Below are positions 1 through 11,300 of a stretch of 64,000 bases of DNA, piece after piece (the first letter of the stretch is position 1; the number at the start of each line of letters is the position of its first letter). A model generated the notes under the pieces. The model worked only from the letters and a program-made list of their open reading frames with translations, did not search any database and was not told the DNA's origin. The stretch lies in contig NC_092055.1 in assembly GCF_003086295.3 (NCBI RefSeq), forward strand, positions 122,551,484-122,615,483. The letters are read 5' to 3'. The position numbers and the translations under genes are program-made. This stretch comes from Arachis hypogaea (taxonomy: Eukaryota; Streptophyta; Magnoliopsida; Fabales; Fabaceae).

Positions 1-1038
1 AACATCCACCACCATTTTTCGGCAACCAGAGGCACTACGGGGTTTCATGGTGGCAGATCTCGCAGGAAAGGGACCCTCGGCACGGTGGAACGGCGGCGGT
101 CAGTGGCGCGTCGGCGGCGACTGGACGCAGCTCCTCCAGCTCGCGTCTCCTTCTCTCCCAGCGTCGCCCAGTCTCGGCATTCCTCCTCCTTCGAGTTCGA
201 CGGAAAGGGACCCACAGCGGCGCTGTGTTTTCTCCACGATTGCGGGCCCGACGGTGGCGCAGCAATGAGGACGACGGAGCTGGCGGTGAGTCCCTCTCTA
301 CGCGACGCTGACAGAGCGGCTTCTCCCTCCATTTGACTCGGACCTGACGGCGGACCCCAAGGCGGCGCGACGGCTGGGCGGCGACGACGAGCTCGATGGC
401 GAGGGCACGGTGGTGTGGCGGCGAGCATGGTGGCTACGGCCTCCCTCCCTCCGGATCTCCTTCTTTTCTTTCACAGGGGACCGTGTGTTTATGAAAAAGG
501 GGGGTGGCTGCTGCTGCTACTATCATCAATAATGTGCAGCTAGGGTTGGCTTTTGGAAGGGAAAATGTGGACTCTATTAGGGTTAGGGGCATTTTTGTAA
601 TTTCACTCAAAAATAAGGATAATATAGTAATTGAAACCCAAATTAAATTCAATACTATTTGTACATAGAAAATACTATTTGCTCATCAATTTCACAAATT
701 ATTTTCAATAAAATGCCCAAATCAAAATAATTAGAAATAATATAATTAAACCCCTTTATTTTTCCAAAGTAGCAGTATTAATATTTAAAATATTACTTAT
801 CTAGTCCAAATCATATAAAATCCTTATTATTTCATAACTATCAACTTTATAATTCAAATATAGAAAATAATCCAATAATTGTGAAATTGGATAATAATCA
901 TAACTTATCTCAAATCCAATAAATCAAAACTTGCCTTAATTATCTTTAATAAAATAATCCCTGAAATTAAGGCTATAAATAACTGTAGGATTTGAGACTC
1001 GATCATAATAAGACTTTTCAAATATTCTGGGGCTTACA
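1..1038 (-). mobile_element. End of a long Ty3-type LTR cut by the window edge
   Basis: The right edge is inferred from the terminal motif GGCTTACA ending at 1038, followed by GACTG. On the minus strand this end reads TGTAAGCCCC, which resembles the TGTAAGACCT end of the complete solo LTR at 21690-25023. As in that LTR, a GC-rich block (about 1-470) with gene-leader-like composition lies inside an otherwise AT-rich sequence. The small ORFs in the GC block are low-complexity (Arg, Ser, Pro) and look non-coding. The other end and its TSD lie outside the window, so whether it is a solo LTR or part of a full element is unknown. Confidence 0.5.
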
Positions 1039-1936
1039 GACTGAATGTTAGATAACTTTTATTTAGTTTATACTGATACGTATATTTTATTTTTTTAATA
1101 CCTTTAGCAAATTAAAAGGAAAATGGAAGTTTGGTATTCGATTCTTTTTTTCTATTTTACAAAAGTCACGTTTGGTAGAAAAAAATTAACACTGAACTTT
1201 TTTAAATAAATACAAACAGGAATTAAGAATAAAAAATTAAGAATTACTAATTTGTTAAGTGTTTTTTAAAAAGAATATTTTTAAATCAATGAACATTTAA
1301 ATCAATAAAAATTTCTAAAAAAATTTAAATTATTTTAACTGCTTTTTTTAATAACAAATAAAACGAATATAAGAATTATAAATATTCAAAAATTATATAA
1401 TTTAAAATGTATTATTCTTGTAATGTATTCCCTAGATGATTAGACCAAACAGTGATTAGGAATATTCTTAATATTTGTATCTACCGTAGTTGCGTCATAT
1501 TTTGTTCAAGTAATAATACCATAATTTTGAAATATTTTTTACAATGTGAAAAAGCAAAAATAATTTTAAATTTTATAAATCAATATATCTTTTCATGATG
1601 TCTTGCATTAGTAACCATTAAATACAAATGTATCGTAAGAATAATAGCAAATATAATTTTCACGTCTAATATTTCGGGAATTAACTATAAAAATAGATTT
1701 ACTTACCATGTGATATGTATAACCAGATTTAGCTAATATATTATGGTTATGCTACTATATTTTTTTTTTAGAAGTCATCTTAAGTCCGCAAATACAAATA
1801 AATAAAACAAATGTATCGAAAGAGTAAACTAAGAATAAATAAAAAACACTTTTACTATTGTCCAATAAACTTCCTACACTAAAACTAAAAAAATGAAATT
1901 CATATCCATCTTTCATCCAAGGCTAGACAATAGCAA
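1039..1936. other. AT-rich stretch without a gene (3' flank of the FAR1-MULE)
   Basis: Very AT-rich sequence with homopolymer runs and no credible ORF. It lies just downstream of the last exon of the FAR1-type transposase gene, so it probably contains its 3' UTR and the subterminal DNA of that MULE. I could not find a terminal inverted repeat here. Confidence 0.5.
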
Positions 1937-2312
1937 CTAATAATACTTGCCTTTCTGATTACCGATGGTCACATCAAAATCCTACAAGAACAAAAAATTA
2001 AAATTAGACAACCATGTAATTAATAAGAAGCAATATGTTAAATACTCACCATTTGATTGATCCCCTCCTCATTGGTTTGACTAGACCAATCGTCATCATC
2101 TTCGGGACCTCCTCCATCTCCACTTTCCATTTGATTATGGTCATCTCCACGGTGACAATTTCGGCAATTGTGTCCTATATCGTTACATTTACTGCACTGA
2201 ATCCTTCGCTTTTTCTTTTTGTCCCCAACTTCTTTTGAAGAAGCATCCGTCCATGTTTTGAATTTCTCACCCGCACTATTAGAACTTCCCTCTCTATTCT
2301 TTTCATGTTTGG
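1937..2312 (-). pseudogene. FAR1-related MULE transposase, 3' part (zinc knuckle and last exon)
   Basis: This is the C-terminal end of the minus-strand transposase whose other parts lie at 14350-15613 and 26577-27434. The exon at 2050-2312 encodes a Lys-rich stretch and then a CCHC zinc knuckle, CSKCNDIGHNCRNC, typical of the C-terminus of MULE transposases, followed by an acidic Asp/Gly tail. It ends at a good donor (ATG|GTGAGT). After a short intron (acceptor CTTGTAG) a final exon at 1937-1981 adds 14 codons and a TAG stop in the same phase. The right edge is where a solo LTR inserted. The reading frame continues across the LTR into 14350 if one copy of the 5-bp target site is skipped. Confidence 0.8.
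2308..2312. repeat. Target-site duplication of solo LTR 2313-14349 (left copy)
   Basis: TTTGG here pairs with GTTGG at 14350-14354 (four of five bases match). Skipping the insertion restores the transposase reading frame, which supports the pairing. Confidence 0.65.
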
Positions 2313-4443
2313 TGTAACACCCTAACTTTTAGCACCTCATGATCGTACCAAAAGTAAGGCGTTACTAACCTAAATCCTTTTATTTTCTATTTATTATTGA
2401 GCCTTTACATGTAAATCTATCGATAGTTTTACTAAAACTATAACTTTTTTAACAAGTATAAACAACACATATTCACATACTTAATATTAATAATACATTG
2501 TAGTATTACATATAAAAGCAATTACAAAACCTAACCCTCTTAATAAAATTCTAACTAATAAGGCGAGGGAAAAATAAATTCTAGCAACTCAACTCGTAAA
2601 CATATTTCTCTGTGATCCCGCAGCTTCGCAATAAGCCTTCGCACCTGTAGCTGAAAGGGGGGTGGAGATAGGGGGTAAGAACTAGGGAGTTCTTAGTAGG
2701 GTCGGGGTGTATAGTTATATCCATTTTATATATACTTGTTTAGCAACAATAGTCAACAAAGTACGAGCCAATTCAACAATTATAGAACACAAAACCCAAT
2801 CACAAGCACACACAATCATAGAAAACACACTCACAAACAAATATGCGCAAACAAGTATGATGCATGTCTATCCCTAGTGCAGGTAATGAGCTCCTCTATC
2901 GGTTTCGACCCGCTCCCGACGCAACTCAGCAACCTTTGTCTGAGTTTGGTTTCCAGTGTCATAACCTCTATAAGAAACCTCTGTCTTACAGGTGCGACCA
3001 TCCCCTGAATTGGCCGATGTATTTCTGGAAGCAAATCTCGGTGGACTCACCACCGTATCTCTACTCGTTTTTAGCAGGTACATAATCATCTTAGCTCATT
3101 CTTTCTTTCGTTTCTTTTATTCCTACTCTCTACTCTCTTATGGCAGAGGTTCTTTAGATTCTTTTAATCTTTTCTCTCTACTCTTCTGTGGCAGAGGTTT
3201 CTTTAATATTTTTCTTTCCTTTACTTTTCGTTCTTCTTCTTTCTTTCTTATCATTCATAATATAAATCATCTTCACATTGTTTTCTCGCCTTTCCCTAAG
3301 TGTCTTATGGAAAAGAATTATAAAGTTCTTTAATTAAGTCTGTGTTCTCTAAAGCTTTTAGGATTATTTTGCTTGTTTAATTACTCATTAATATTACACA
3401 TTATAATATTCTTACAAAATAATACCTTTGATAAATACTAATTGTAATAATAATTTATTTTAATATAAATAAATAATTTTAAAGAAGTATTTAAAATAAT
3501 ATTTATAATCTTCTTTTAAAACTTAGTTTCCAAAATCTTATTTTTAAACTTTTATTAATTACTTTCTAAATCACGAACTTTTTAATATTCTATTTTTAAC
3601 TTTAATATTTTATAAAATTATATTTGAACTCCCACTTATTTTCATATTTATAAAAACAACCTTGGTCCTTTACAAAATACCCATTTTACCCCCTGAAAAA
3701 TACAATTTAATTACTAATCTTTCTCTTAAATCAAAATCGAAATCGTACCCTTATCCCCTTTCCTTTTAAAATATTACTTTTATTTTAATCCGTTCTCGAG
3801 TTTCTCGGTTACCGATTCTTCGTAACTTTTAATTTAAATCCCTCGACCATCAAATCTCACCAAATTTATACTTTATTCTCAACGATATTTCAGTTCAAAA
3901 TTCACCAAAACACCTCAACTGACCATTCATATATAGCTGAACTAACAAATCACAATTAACAACAATAATTCAACTAAATTAACTCATTCAAACTCAAACA
4001 ATAATCAACCAAATCAACATTCACTTATCAAATTCATATTTAATTATTATAAAGTTACCAAACCATACCTCCGTACGAAATCAAAACACTCGAAGCTCCG
4101 GAGAAGCTTTTCGACCGAGCTGCTGAAGAATAAAACGTCAAAAATCGTCTGTGCCTCCTAGAACTCCAATTGACCGAACTCAAGAAAAAGAAGAACTATG
4201 TCACCATCAACTTCTACCGAACAAAAATAATGCCAACATGTACAGAAGAAGGATATGAATACTTTTATCCAATTAGATTTTTTATTAAGATTACGAATTG
4301 CAAGAAATCGAGCTCGAAAGCTCTAATGAAGTTCACGGTTTCTCCTTTCTCTTTCTCGGTTCTTTCTCTCCTGCCTTACCGAAAAATAAAGCATGCAAGG
4401 ATGATAGGTATTGCTAAATCATGATTTAGGAGAAAATGTTACA

Positions 4444-4650
4444 TATGAAGAAGCTTAGGTGTCATTAGTTATTAAATGAAATGATTAGATGTCATGCTTA
4501 GGTTATACATATACATATAAGCATGTTTCTTTCTTTTTCTTTGGTTCCATTTAATGGCTTTGGCCATTCTTTCTAATTTTCTTCCCTTTTCTTTGTAAAC
4601 TTTAATAATAATAATAATAATAATAATAACAATAATAATAACAATAGTAG
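4444..4650. repeat. LTR interior ending in a (TAA)n microsatellite
   Basis: About 40 bp of TAA repeats (4602-4640, slightly interrupted) lie immediately left of the Retand-like insertion. The microsatellite resumes at 14142-14165 on the other side, so the element integrated in it. Confidence 0.8.
4646..4650. repeat. TSD of the Retand-like element (left copy)
   Basis: AGTAG, perfectly repeated at 14137-14141 directly after the other LTR. Confidence 0.95.
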
Positions 4651-5183
4651 TGTTACGGTGGGTAACCGGAGATTAATGGGCCGGATGGCGTTGGTTGGCC
4701 CAAACGTATGAAGGAGGTGGCTTTCGAGTAGATCTGTTCCTCGGTGTTCCTCCATCCGACTTGTACGTGTGAAAGAATGGGGGGTGGTACCTGCAAAGAC
4801 ACTCCGATGCCTAAGTTAGCAAGAGTGTGAGCAAGTTAGAGAATATTGGAACTTAGTGATACCTGAGGGATGTCAGGGTATTTATAGTGGTGAACCAATA
4901 ACCACCGCTGGAGTAGTGCCACCTTTTTAGGTGGATAACCGTTCCCATATCTTAGGGAGGTTAAGATATGGCTCTACGAGGTGGTTAGAGAGTTTCTAGG
5001 GGCAGTTACTCATTCGAATGAGTGTTATCTGCCAGCTAACCCTCGTATCCGACTTCTTTGGAGCAGGTCGTGTTCAGTACCGACTTCTTGGGATGAAGGC
5101 TGGTACTGGGTGAGGGCCAACCCTTTGGGTTGGGCCTATTTGCTTGGATCCTGGACCTTTATTATTGGGCCAGGGTATGAACA
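4651..5183 (-). repeat. 3' LTR of the Retand-like element
   Basis: 533 bp, TG...CA bounded, about 99% identical to 13604-14136. It contains a TATA-like motif on the minus strand (plus-strand TATTTATAG near 4880). Confidence 0.93.
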
Positions 5184-5196
5184 GTGCCCCTACTCG
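5184..5196 (-). other. Polypurine tract next to the 3' LTR
   Basis: Read on the minus strand, the purine-rich GAGTAGGGGCAC directly abuts the LTR start. This is the expected position for plus-strand primer formation in reverse transcription. Confidence 0.6.
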
Positions 5197-5723
5197 AGCC
5201 CAATTTCTTTTTTAGGATTGGGGTTCGAGTACTCAACTCGGGGTCGTAGCCGATTTGCAAGAGGACCGACATGATGACTTAGGAACCGACGTGATTTTTC
5301 TTGACCTTTCGGTTCTGACGGTTACGTCTAATCAAGCGTCGTGTCCGTTGGGTATGCGTAGGGATTTAATGGCCTTGGTAACGGTGCTCCTTTATTAAGG
5401 ATTGCCCCAGTTTTACCATTATGCCCCTAACGTCTTTATAAATACTTTCCCTCTCTTTCGTTGTTTCGTTTCTGCAATCTTTCAAATTTCCCTTACATTT
5501 GTTCGTGCTGCGTTCTTGCGTTTCGAAGGCTTTTACATCCTCCAGTCTTGATTTCAGACTCAAAGGTTAGCTTTTTCCCCTTCATGCGTTCTATTTGCGT
5601 GTCTTTATCTTTGTAGGTAGATTTGGTTTGTAGGCTTTAGTTCCGTACCCCTTCCCTTAGAGACCGTGTGTTGATTTTCCTTTTCTTTTGTAGGTTTCTT
5701 GTCACCCTTTTTTAAGAAAAGAA
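5197..5723 (+). promoter_or_regulatory. Putative promoter and leader of the antisense ORF
   Basis: A TATA-like motif (CTTTATAAATACT, near 5434) is followed by a pyrimidine-rich leader (TTTCCCTCTCTTTCG) and by a possible leader intron (donor AAGGTTAGC near 5563, acceptor TTTTGTAG near 5694). The ATG follows at 5724 in a good context (AAGAAATGGC). This layout suggests the antisense ORF has its own promoter, separate from the LTR. It is inferred from motifs only. Confidence 0.5.
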
Positions 5724-7562
5724 ATGGCTTCCGTAGATGCTCTCTCCCAGTGGGTTGATGTTACGGTCCTAGGGGAGGAGCCCTCAGTTGATACTGAATT
5801 TATCACCCACCTGCGTACTCACTATAGAATTTGTACTTCTGAAGAAGATGAGCCGAAGTACGAGTTGATAGTCCCGGGTCCAGAAGACCGGGTTTGTTTC
5901 GGGAGGGCCGACGAGACGGCCCCTCATTTCTTTTTTATGTATGAGAGTATGGTTACTCGTTTGGGCGTTTTTCTCCCCTTTTCAGAGTTTGAAATGTCTG
6001 TGTTGCGTCATTGCCGGGTTGCCCCTACCCAGCTTCACCCCAACTCTTGGGGTTTTTTGAAAATTTACCAATTTATCAGCCAGGCCTTAGAGTTCCCGAC
6101 TTCTCTGAGGATTTTCTTCTATCTCTTCCATATGACCAAGCCCTTCAGTGGGTTAAATAATAAGCAACAGTGGGTGTCCTTCCGTGCCATTCAAGGTCGG
6201 AGGCTTTTTACCCTTTTTGACGAATCCTTTCATGATTTCAAAAACTATTTTTTCAAAGTTCAAGCAGTAGAGGGTCACCACCCCTTTTTCTTGGATGATG
6301 ATTCTTCTCCCCGGTTCCCTTTATATTGGCTAGAGGCCTCTCCCTGCGAGAAATATGGTCTGGACGACCTGGATGAGGTGGAGGCGGCCATTGTGGGGTT
6401 CCTCCGAGAAGTGTGGGGGAGCGCCCCATATTTGGATACTAAAAAGTTTCTCCAGGGGTCGCCGACCTTTGTTCAGTCACAACTAGGTAGCTTTTTGCGT
6501 TTTTCATTTATCTCCGACTTGCAATTTCTTTTACCGACTTGTCTGATTTTTAGCTGCCAATTTGTTTTTGTAGAGATGGCAAAGAAAAATGCTCAAGAGT
6601 CTTTCCAGAGGGTTCAGGAAGCCAAGGCGAAGTCTCGCGCCAGATCTGGTGGTGCTAGGGTGGCTGTCTCTCCTTCTCCTCCTCCTCGGAATGTTGGGAC
6701 TTCCTCCCAACCTATTGTGATTTCTTCTTCTGCCTCCTCTCTGTCACCCCTTTCCGCCCGACCTACTCCCGAACCAGAGCTAAAGAAGCGCAAGACCTTG
6801 GAGTCCGGCGCTTCTGGTGAGGCGGACGCTCTTGCGTTCGTCCGAAAGAACATCTATCCTCATGCTCGTATGAGTATGGATGATGTTTCTGTTCGGCACT
6901 ACCTCACCACTGTGGTTGAGGAGAGTCTCAAGACGGCGGGGGTTTGTGGCAAACTCTTGGATATATTTGAGAAGACTCCCATCAACTCCTTAGGGACGAC
7001 CTCGAGGGTCGAGGAGCTGGAGGGTAGACTTTGCATATATCAGGAGCATGAGAAGGAGTTGGAGGGGAAAGTCGCCAAACTGAAGGAGGAGAGGGACAGC
7101 CTCCGAGAGAAGGGGCAGAAGTTGCAAGCCCAATGCAACATGGAGGTAGATTTGAGGAAAGCAGCGCAAGCCAGCTACAATAGTTTATTTGCTAATCTTG
7201 TGTCTGTAAAGAACGACTTGCTGAATGCTCGGAAGGCCTACACCGAGTTGGAGGACTCTATTGCGGATGGTGCTGATGAGGCCTGGAGGATTTTCAAGGA
7301 ACAGGTCGGAGTTATTGCTCCTGACTTGGACCTTTCTCCTTTGGACCCTGATAAGATTGTTATTGATGGTGCCATCGTGGATCCTCCTGTCCCCATAGTG
7401 GTGTCTGAGTCTGATTTAAAGACTCGGGGGCAGAGGATCGTAGAGTCCCCTCCTCGCTCTAAGGACGCTCCGAGTTCCTCTACCATTCTCCCGACTTCCT
7501 CTTCGACTCCTGCTCCTGGCGTTCCCCCTGACTCTGCTGGTGGTGATCCTCTTAAAAAGTGA
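5724..7562 (+). CDS. Antisense accessory ORF of the Retand-like element (putative gypsy-type transposon family)
   Basis: A 612-codon ORF opposite in strand to gag-pol. Residues about 70-210 resemble the plant Putative gypsy type transposon domain (PF04195-like), with aromatic segments such as NSWGFLKIYQF. The middle is Ser/Pro-rich and basic, and residues about 425-490 form a clear heptad-like coiled coil rich in Glu and Lys. A GT-AG segment at 6487-6573 (87 bp, divisible by three, no stop) looks like a facultative intron: its translation is hydrophobic and unlike the flanks, and it ends TTTTTGTAG. Extra antisense ORFs are known in Tat-lineage elements and their role is unknown. The frame is intact, with no sign of decay. 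Start chosen at the ATG after the leader. Confidence 0.8.
   Translation: MASVDALSQWVDVTVLGEEPSVDTEFITHLRTHYRICTSEEDEPKYELIVPGPEDRVCFGRADETAPHFFFMYESMVTRLGVFLPFSEFEMSVLRHCRVAPTQLHPNSWGFLKIYQFISQALEFPTSLRIFFYLFHMTKPFSGLNNKQQWVSFRAIQGRRLFTLFDESFHDFKNYFFKVQAVEGHHPFFLDDDSSPRFPLYWLEASPCEKYGLDDLDEVEAAIVGFLREVWGSAPYLDTKKFLQGSPTFVQSQLGSFLRFSFISDLQFLLPTCLIFSCQFVFVEMAKKNAQESFQRVQEAKAKSRARSGGARVAVSPSPPPRNVGTSSQPIVISSSASSLSPLSARPTPEPELKKRKTLESGASGEADALAFVRKNIYPHARMSMDDVSVRHYLTTVVEESLKTAGVCGKLLDIFEKTPINSLGTTSRVEELEGRLCIYQEHEKELEGKVAKLKEERDSLREKGQKLQAQCNMEVDLRKAAQASYNSLFANLVSVKNDLLNARKAYTELEDSIADGADEAWRIFKEQVGVIAPDLDLSPLDPDKIVIDGAIVDPPVPIVVSESDLKTRGQRIVESPPRSKDAPSSSTILPTSSSTPAPGVPPDSAGGDPLKK
6487..6573 (+). 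other. Probable in-frame intron in the antisense ORF
   Basis: Begins GTAGCT after CAACTAG and ends TTTTTGTAG before AGATGGCAAAG. Both splice signals are good, it is T-rich, and its length is a multiple of three, so spliced and unspliced mRNAs would both stay open. Confidence 0.6.
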
Positions 7563-8348
7563 TTTTGGCTATTGGGGCCCGGCCTGTGGGCCCCTCTTTT
7601 TAACTCTTTATATTTATTTGTTGGTGTTTTGAACAATTTTTTGGCCTTTTAAGGCCGTAAACAAAACAATTTATGATGCCCTTTTTTAATAAGGGTTTAA
7701 TTTAGCGTTAAATAAATGCCCTTTAGGGGTTTTGAGTTACCTTATGTGCGCATGCTTTTTCTGTTCGTGGTTCTTTTGACTCTTCGATCTTTTCTAGAAA
7801 AAACCTTTTCTTTGAGGCTTGCCTGCTTTTCTGATTAGTAAGGCAGCCTTACTATTTTTTCTTAGTTTTTCCTTATCTCTTTTTGTTATTCTTAGTACTC
7901 AATTTTGTTTTATTGAGTTTTTCGTGGCTTAGGCTACTTTTGCGATTCATTTTAACTTTACTCGGCTTCGTTTTCCGACTTATGAGTCAGATTGTTTCCG
8001 AGTTTATCATGATCGACTTCTATAGCCTCTTTACGCCGATTTGTACCTCGTCGTTTTATCCTGACGACCATCTTGGTCGGTTCATGGGATTTTCACGTTT
8101 TGTCGAGCTTAAATCGGCGCGTTTCGTGGAAAGAGAATAAAAAGGGAACTTAAAAGAGATATTTAAGATGAAAAAGATCTTTATTAATTGAGGAGGTACC
8201 TTATTGCTTCTAAGGGCTTTTGATAATTTATTTCCCTTAGTCCCCACTATGATGCCTCGTTAAAAACCCTTCTCCAGAAAAAACCCTTTGATTCTGGGAA
8301 AAAATCATGAAGCTGGGAAAAGAGTACATCAGGGAGTAGAGTTTTCTT
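7563..8348. other. Spacer between the antisense ORF and the end of pol
   Basis: No credible coding sequence; two short overlapping ORFs here have no recognisable family. It should hold the convergent 3' ends of the two transcripts. AATAAA-like motifs occur on the plus strand (near 7708) and in the AT-rich stretch near 8140-8190. Confidence 0.55.
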
Positions 8349-11300
8349 TTAACTGTAGTACCTTTTCATATTACAAGCATGCCATGACCTTGGTAACTCG
8401 GTGCCGCCTAAATCGGTCACCTTATAATAGCCCTTTCCTAAGACCTCCTTGACCTTGTATGGTCCTTTCCAATTAGCAGCGAGCTTTCCCTCCCCCGATT
8501 TGTTGACTCCAATGTCGTTTCTGATCAAGACTAAGTCGTCAGGGGTGAAACTCCTTCGAATGACTTTTTTGTTGTACCTTGTAGTCATCCTTTGTTTCAA
8601 CGCTGCTTCTCTTATCTGAGCTTCTTCTCGGACTTCAGGGAGCAAGTCGAGCTCTTCTTTGTGCCCCTGTATATTCCTGATCTCGTCGTAGAAAATCACT
8701 CTTGGGCTTTGCTCATTGACCTCTATTGGGATCATGGCTTCTACGCCATAGACTAGTCGGAAGGGTGTTTCTCCAGTGGCGGATTGGGGGGTTGTTCTGT
8801 AAGCCCATAGTACTTGTTGGAGCTCTTCAGCCCAAGCTCCTTTCGCCTCTTGTAATCTTTTCTTCAGCCCTGCCAGTATGACTTTGTTGGCCGCTTCGGC
8901 TTGCCCATTGGCTTGTGAGTGTTCCACTGAGGTGAACTGGTGTTTGATGTTCATACTGGCTACTAGGCTTCTAAAGGTGGAGTCGGTGAACTGGGTTCCG
9001 TTATCTGTGGTAATGGAATAAGGTATCCCATACCTTGTGATTATATTTTTGTAGAGGAACCTCCGACTTCTTTGTGCAGTGATGGTGGCCAGTGGTTCTG
9101 CTTCTATCCACTTTGTGAAATAATCTATTCCCACTATTAGGTATTTAACTTGTCCTGGCGCCTGGGGAAAGGGACCTAATAAATCCATTCCCCATTTTGC
9201 AAAGGGCCATGGAGAAGTGATACTAATGAGCTCTTCTGGGGGAGCCACGTGGAAATTTGCATGCATCTGACATGGCTGGCACTTTTTCACAAATTCTGTG
9301 GCATCTTTCTGTAAGGTTGGCCAGTAGAATCCAGCTCGGATCACTTTCCTGGCCAATGACCTGGCTCCGAGATGGTTCCCGCAGATTCCGCTATGTACCT
9401 CCTCCAACACCTCGGTGACTCTTGAGGTCGGTACACACTTTAACAATGGTGTTGATATCCCCCTTCTATAGAGAACATTTTTCACCAAGGTATAGTGTTG
9501 TGCTCCCCTTCGGATTTTCTGGGCTTCTTTTTCCTCCTTGGGGAGGATGTCGAATTTTAGGTATTCGACTAAGGGGTTCATCCATCCGAGGTTTAATCCG
9601 ACCACTTCGAAGACTTCTAGTGTGTCTTCCGTTTTTACCACTGAAGGTTCCTGGAGAGTCTCTTGAATCAGGCTTCTGTTATTTCCTCCCGGCTTGGTAC
9701 TTGCTAGCTTGGATAGGGCGTCTGCTCTGCTGTTTAGATCCCGAGTTATGTGTTTTACCTCGGTTTCTGCAAAGCGCCTCAGGAGCTCTAAAGCTTTTTC
9801 CAAGTACCTTTTCATATTTGGGTCCTTTGCCTGATATTCCCCACTTATTTGGGAGGTCACCACTTGGGAGTCGCTGTATACCATCACCTTCATAGCACCG
9901 ACCTCTTCAGCCAGCTTCAATCCTGCGATTAAGGCTTCGTATTCTGCCTGATTATTTGAAGCTGGGAATTCAAACTTGAGGGAAACCTCTATCTGGGTTC
10001 CCCTTTCATCTACTAATATTATGCCTGCGCCGCTTCCTGCTTTATTGGAGGATCCATCCACATAGAGTTCCCAGGTAGTCGGTTTGTCCTCTTGGTCCCC
10101 TGCGTACTCTGCAATGAAGTCGGCGAGGCACTGGGCTTTAATCGCCGTCCGAGTCTCGTATTTCAAGTCGAACTCGGAGAGCTCTATTGCCCATTGGACC
10201 ATTCTTCCTGCAACATCCGTCTTTTGGAGGATTTGCTTCATGGGTTGGTTTGTGCGGACTCTTATTGTGTGAGCTTGAAAGTAAGGCCGTAGCCTTCGAG
10301 AGGCTATTACTAAGGAGTAGGCAAATTTTTCTAATTTGTGATACCTTAGCTCAGGGCCCTGTAGAACTTTACTGATGAAGTAGATTGGGTGCTGGCTGAC
10401 CTCGTCTTCTCTTATCAAGGCTGCTGAGACGGCCTTGTCTGCCACGGATAGGTATAGGACGAGGTCTTTTCCGGCTATAGGTCGGGTCAAGATAGGAGGT
10501 TGGCTTAAGAACTTTTTGAACTCCTGGAACGCCTCCTCGCATTCGGGAGTCCACTCAAACTGGTGCCCCTTTTTCAGTAGGGAGAACAGTGGAAGGGATC
10601 TTAATGCTGATCCTGCCAAAAATCTGGAGAGAGCTGCTAGTCGGCCGTTCAGCTGTTGGACCTCTCGCAAACAAGTCGGGCTTTTCATTTCTAGGATAGC
10701 TCTACACTTGTCGGGATTGGCTTCGATCCCTCTTTGTGTTAGCATGAATCCTAGAAATTTTCCTGCCTCCACTGCGAGGGCGCACTTTGCAGGGTTTAGT
10801 CTCATCCCGTGCAACCTTATGGTGTCAAAGACTTGCGAGAGGTCGGATAGGAGGTCGACTTCCTCCTTGGTTTTTACTAACATATCGTCGACATATGCTT
10901 CCATTAAGCTCCCTAAGTGGGGGGCAAACACCTTATTCATCAGCCTCTGATATGTGGCCCCTGCATTTTTCAACCCAAATGGCATGACTGCGTAGCAATA
11001 GTTGGCTCTGGGCGTGATGAATGATGTTTTTTCCTGGTCTGGTTCGTACATCGGGATTTGGTTATATCCTGAGTAGGCGTCCATGAATGATAGGTATTGA
11101 TACCCCAAGCTAGAGTCCACTAGGGCGTCAATACTTGGTAGTGGATAAGGGTCCTTGGGACATGCCTTATTTAAGTCGGTGTAGTCGACGCACATTCTCC
11201 ATTTACCATTTTGTTTTTTGACTAGCACTATATTGGCTAGCCATGTTGGATATTTGACTTCTCTGATGAAGCCGGCTTCTAGGAGTGCCTGCACTTGCTC

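Noticed and set aside
2313..4443. A solo LTR ending at TGTTACA (4437-4443)
   Set aside because: The flanks (TTTGG and TATGA) do not match. Extending to 14349 across the nested element gives a near-perfect TSD and restores the transposase frame.
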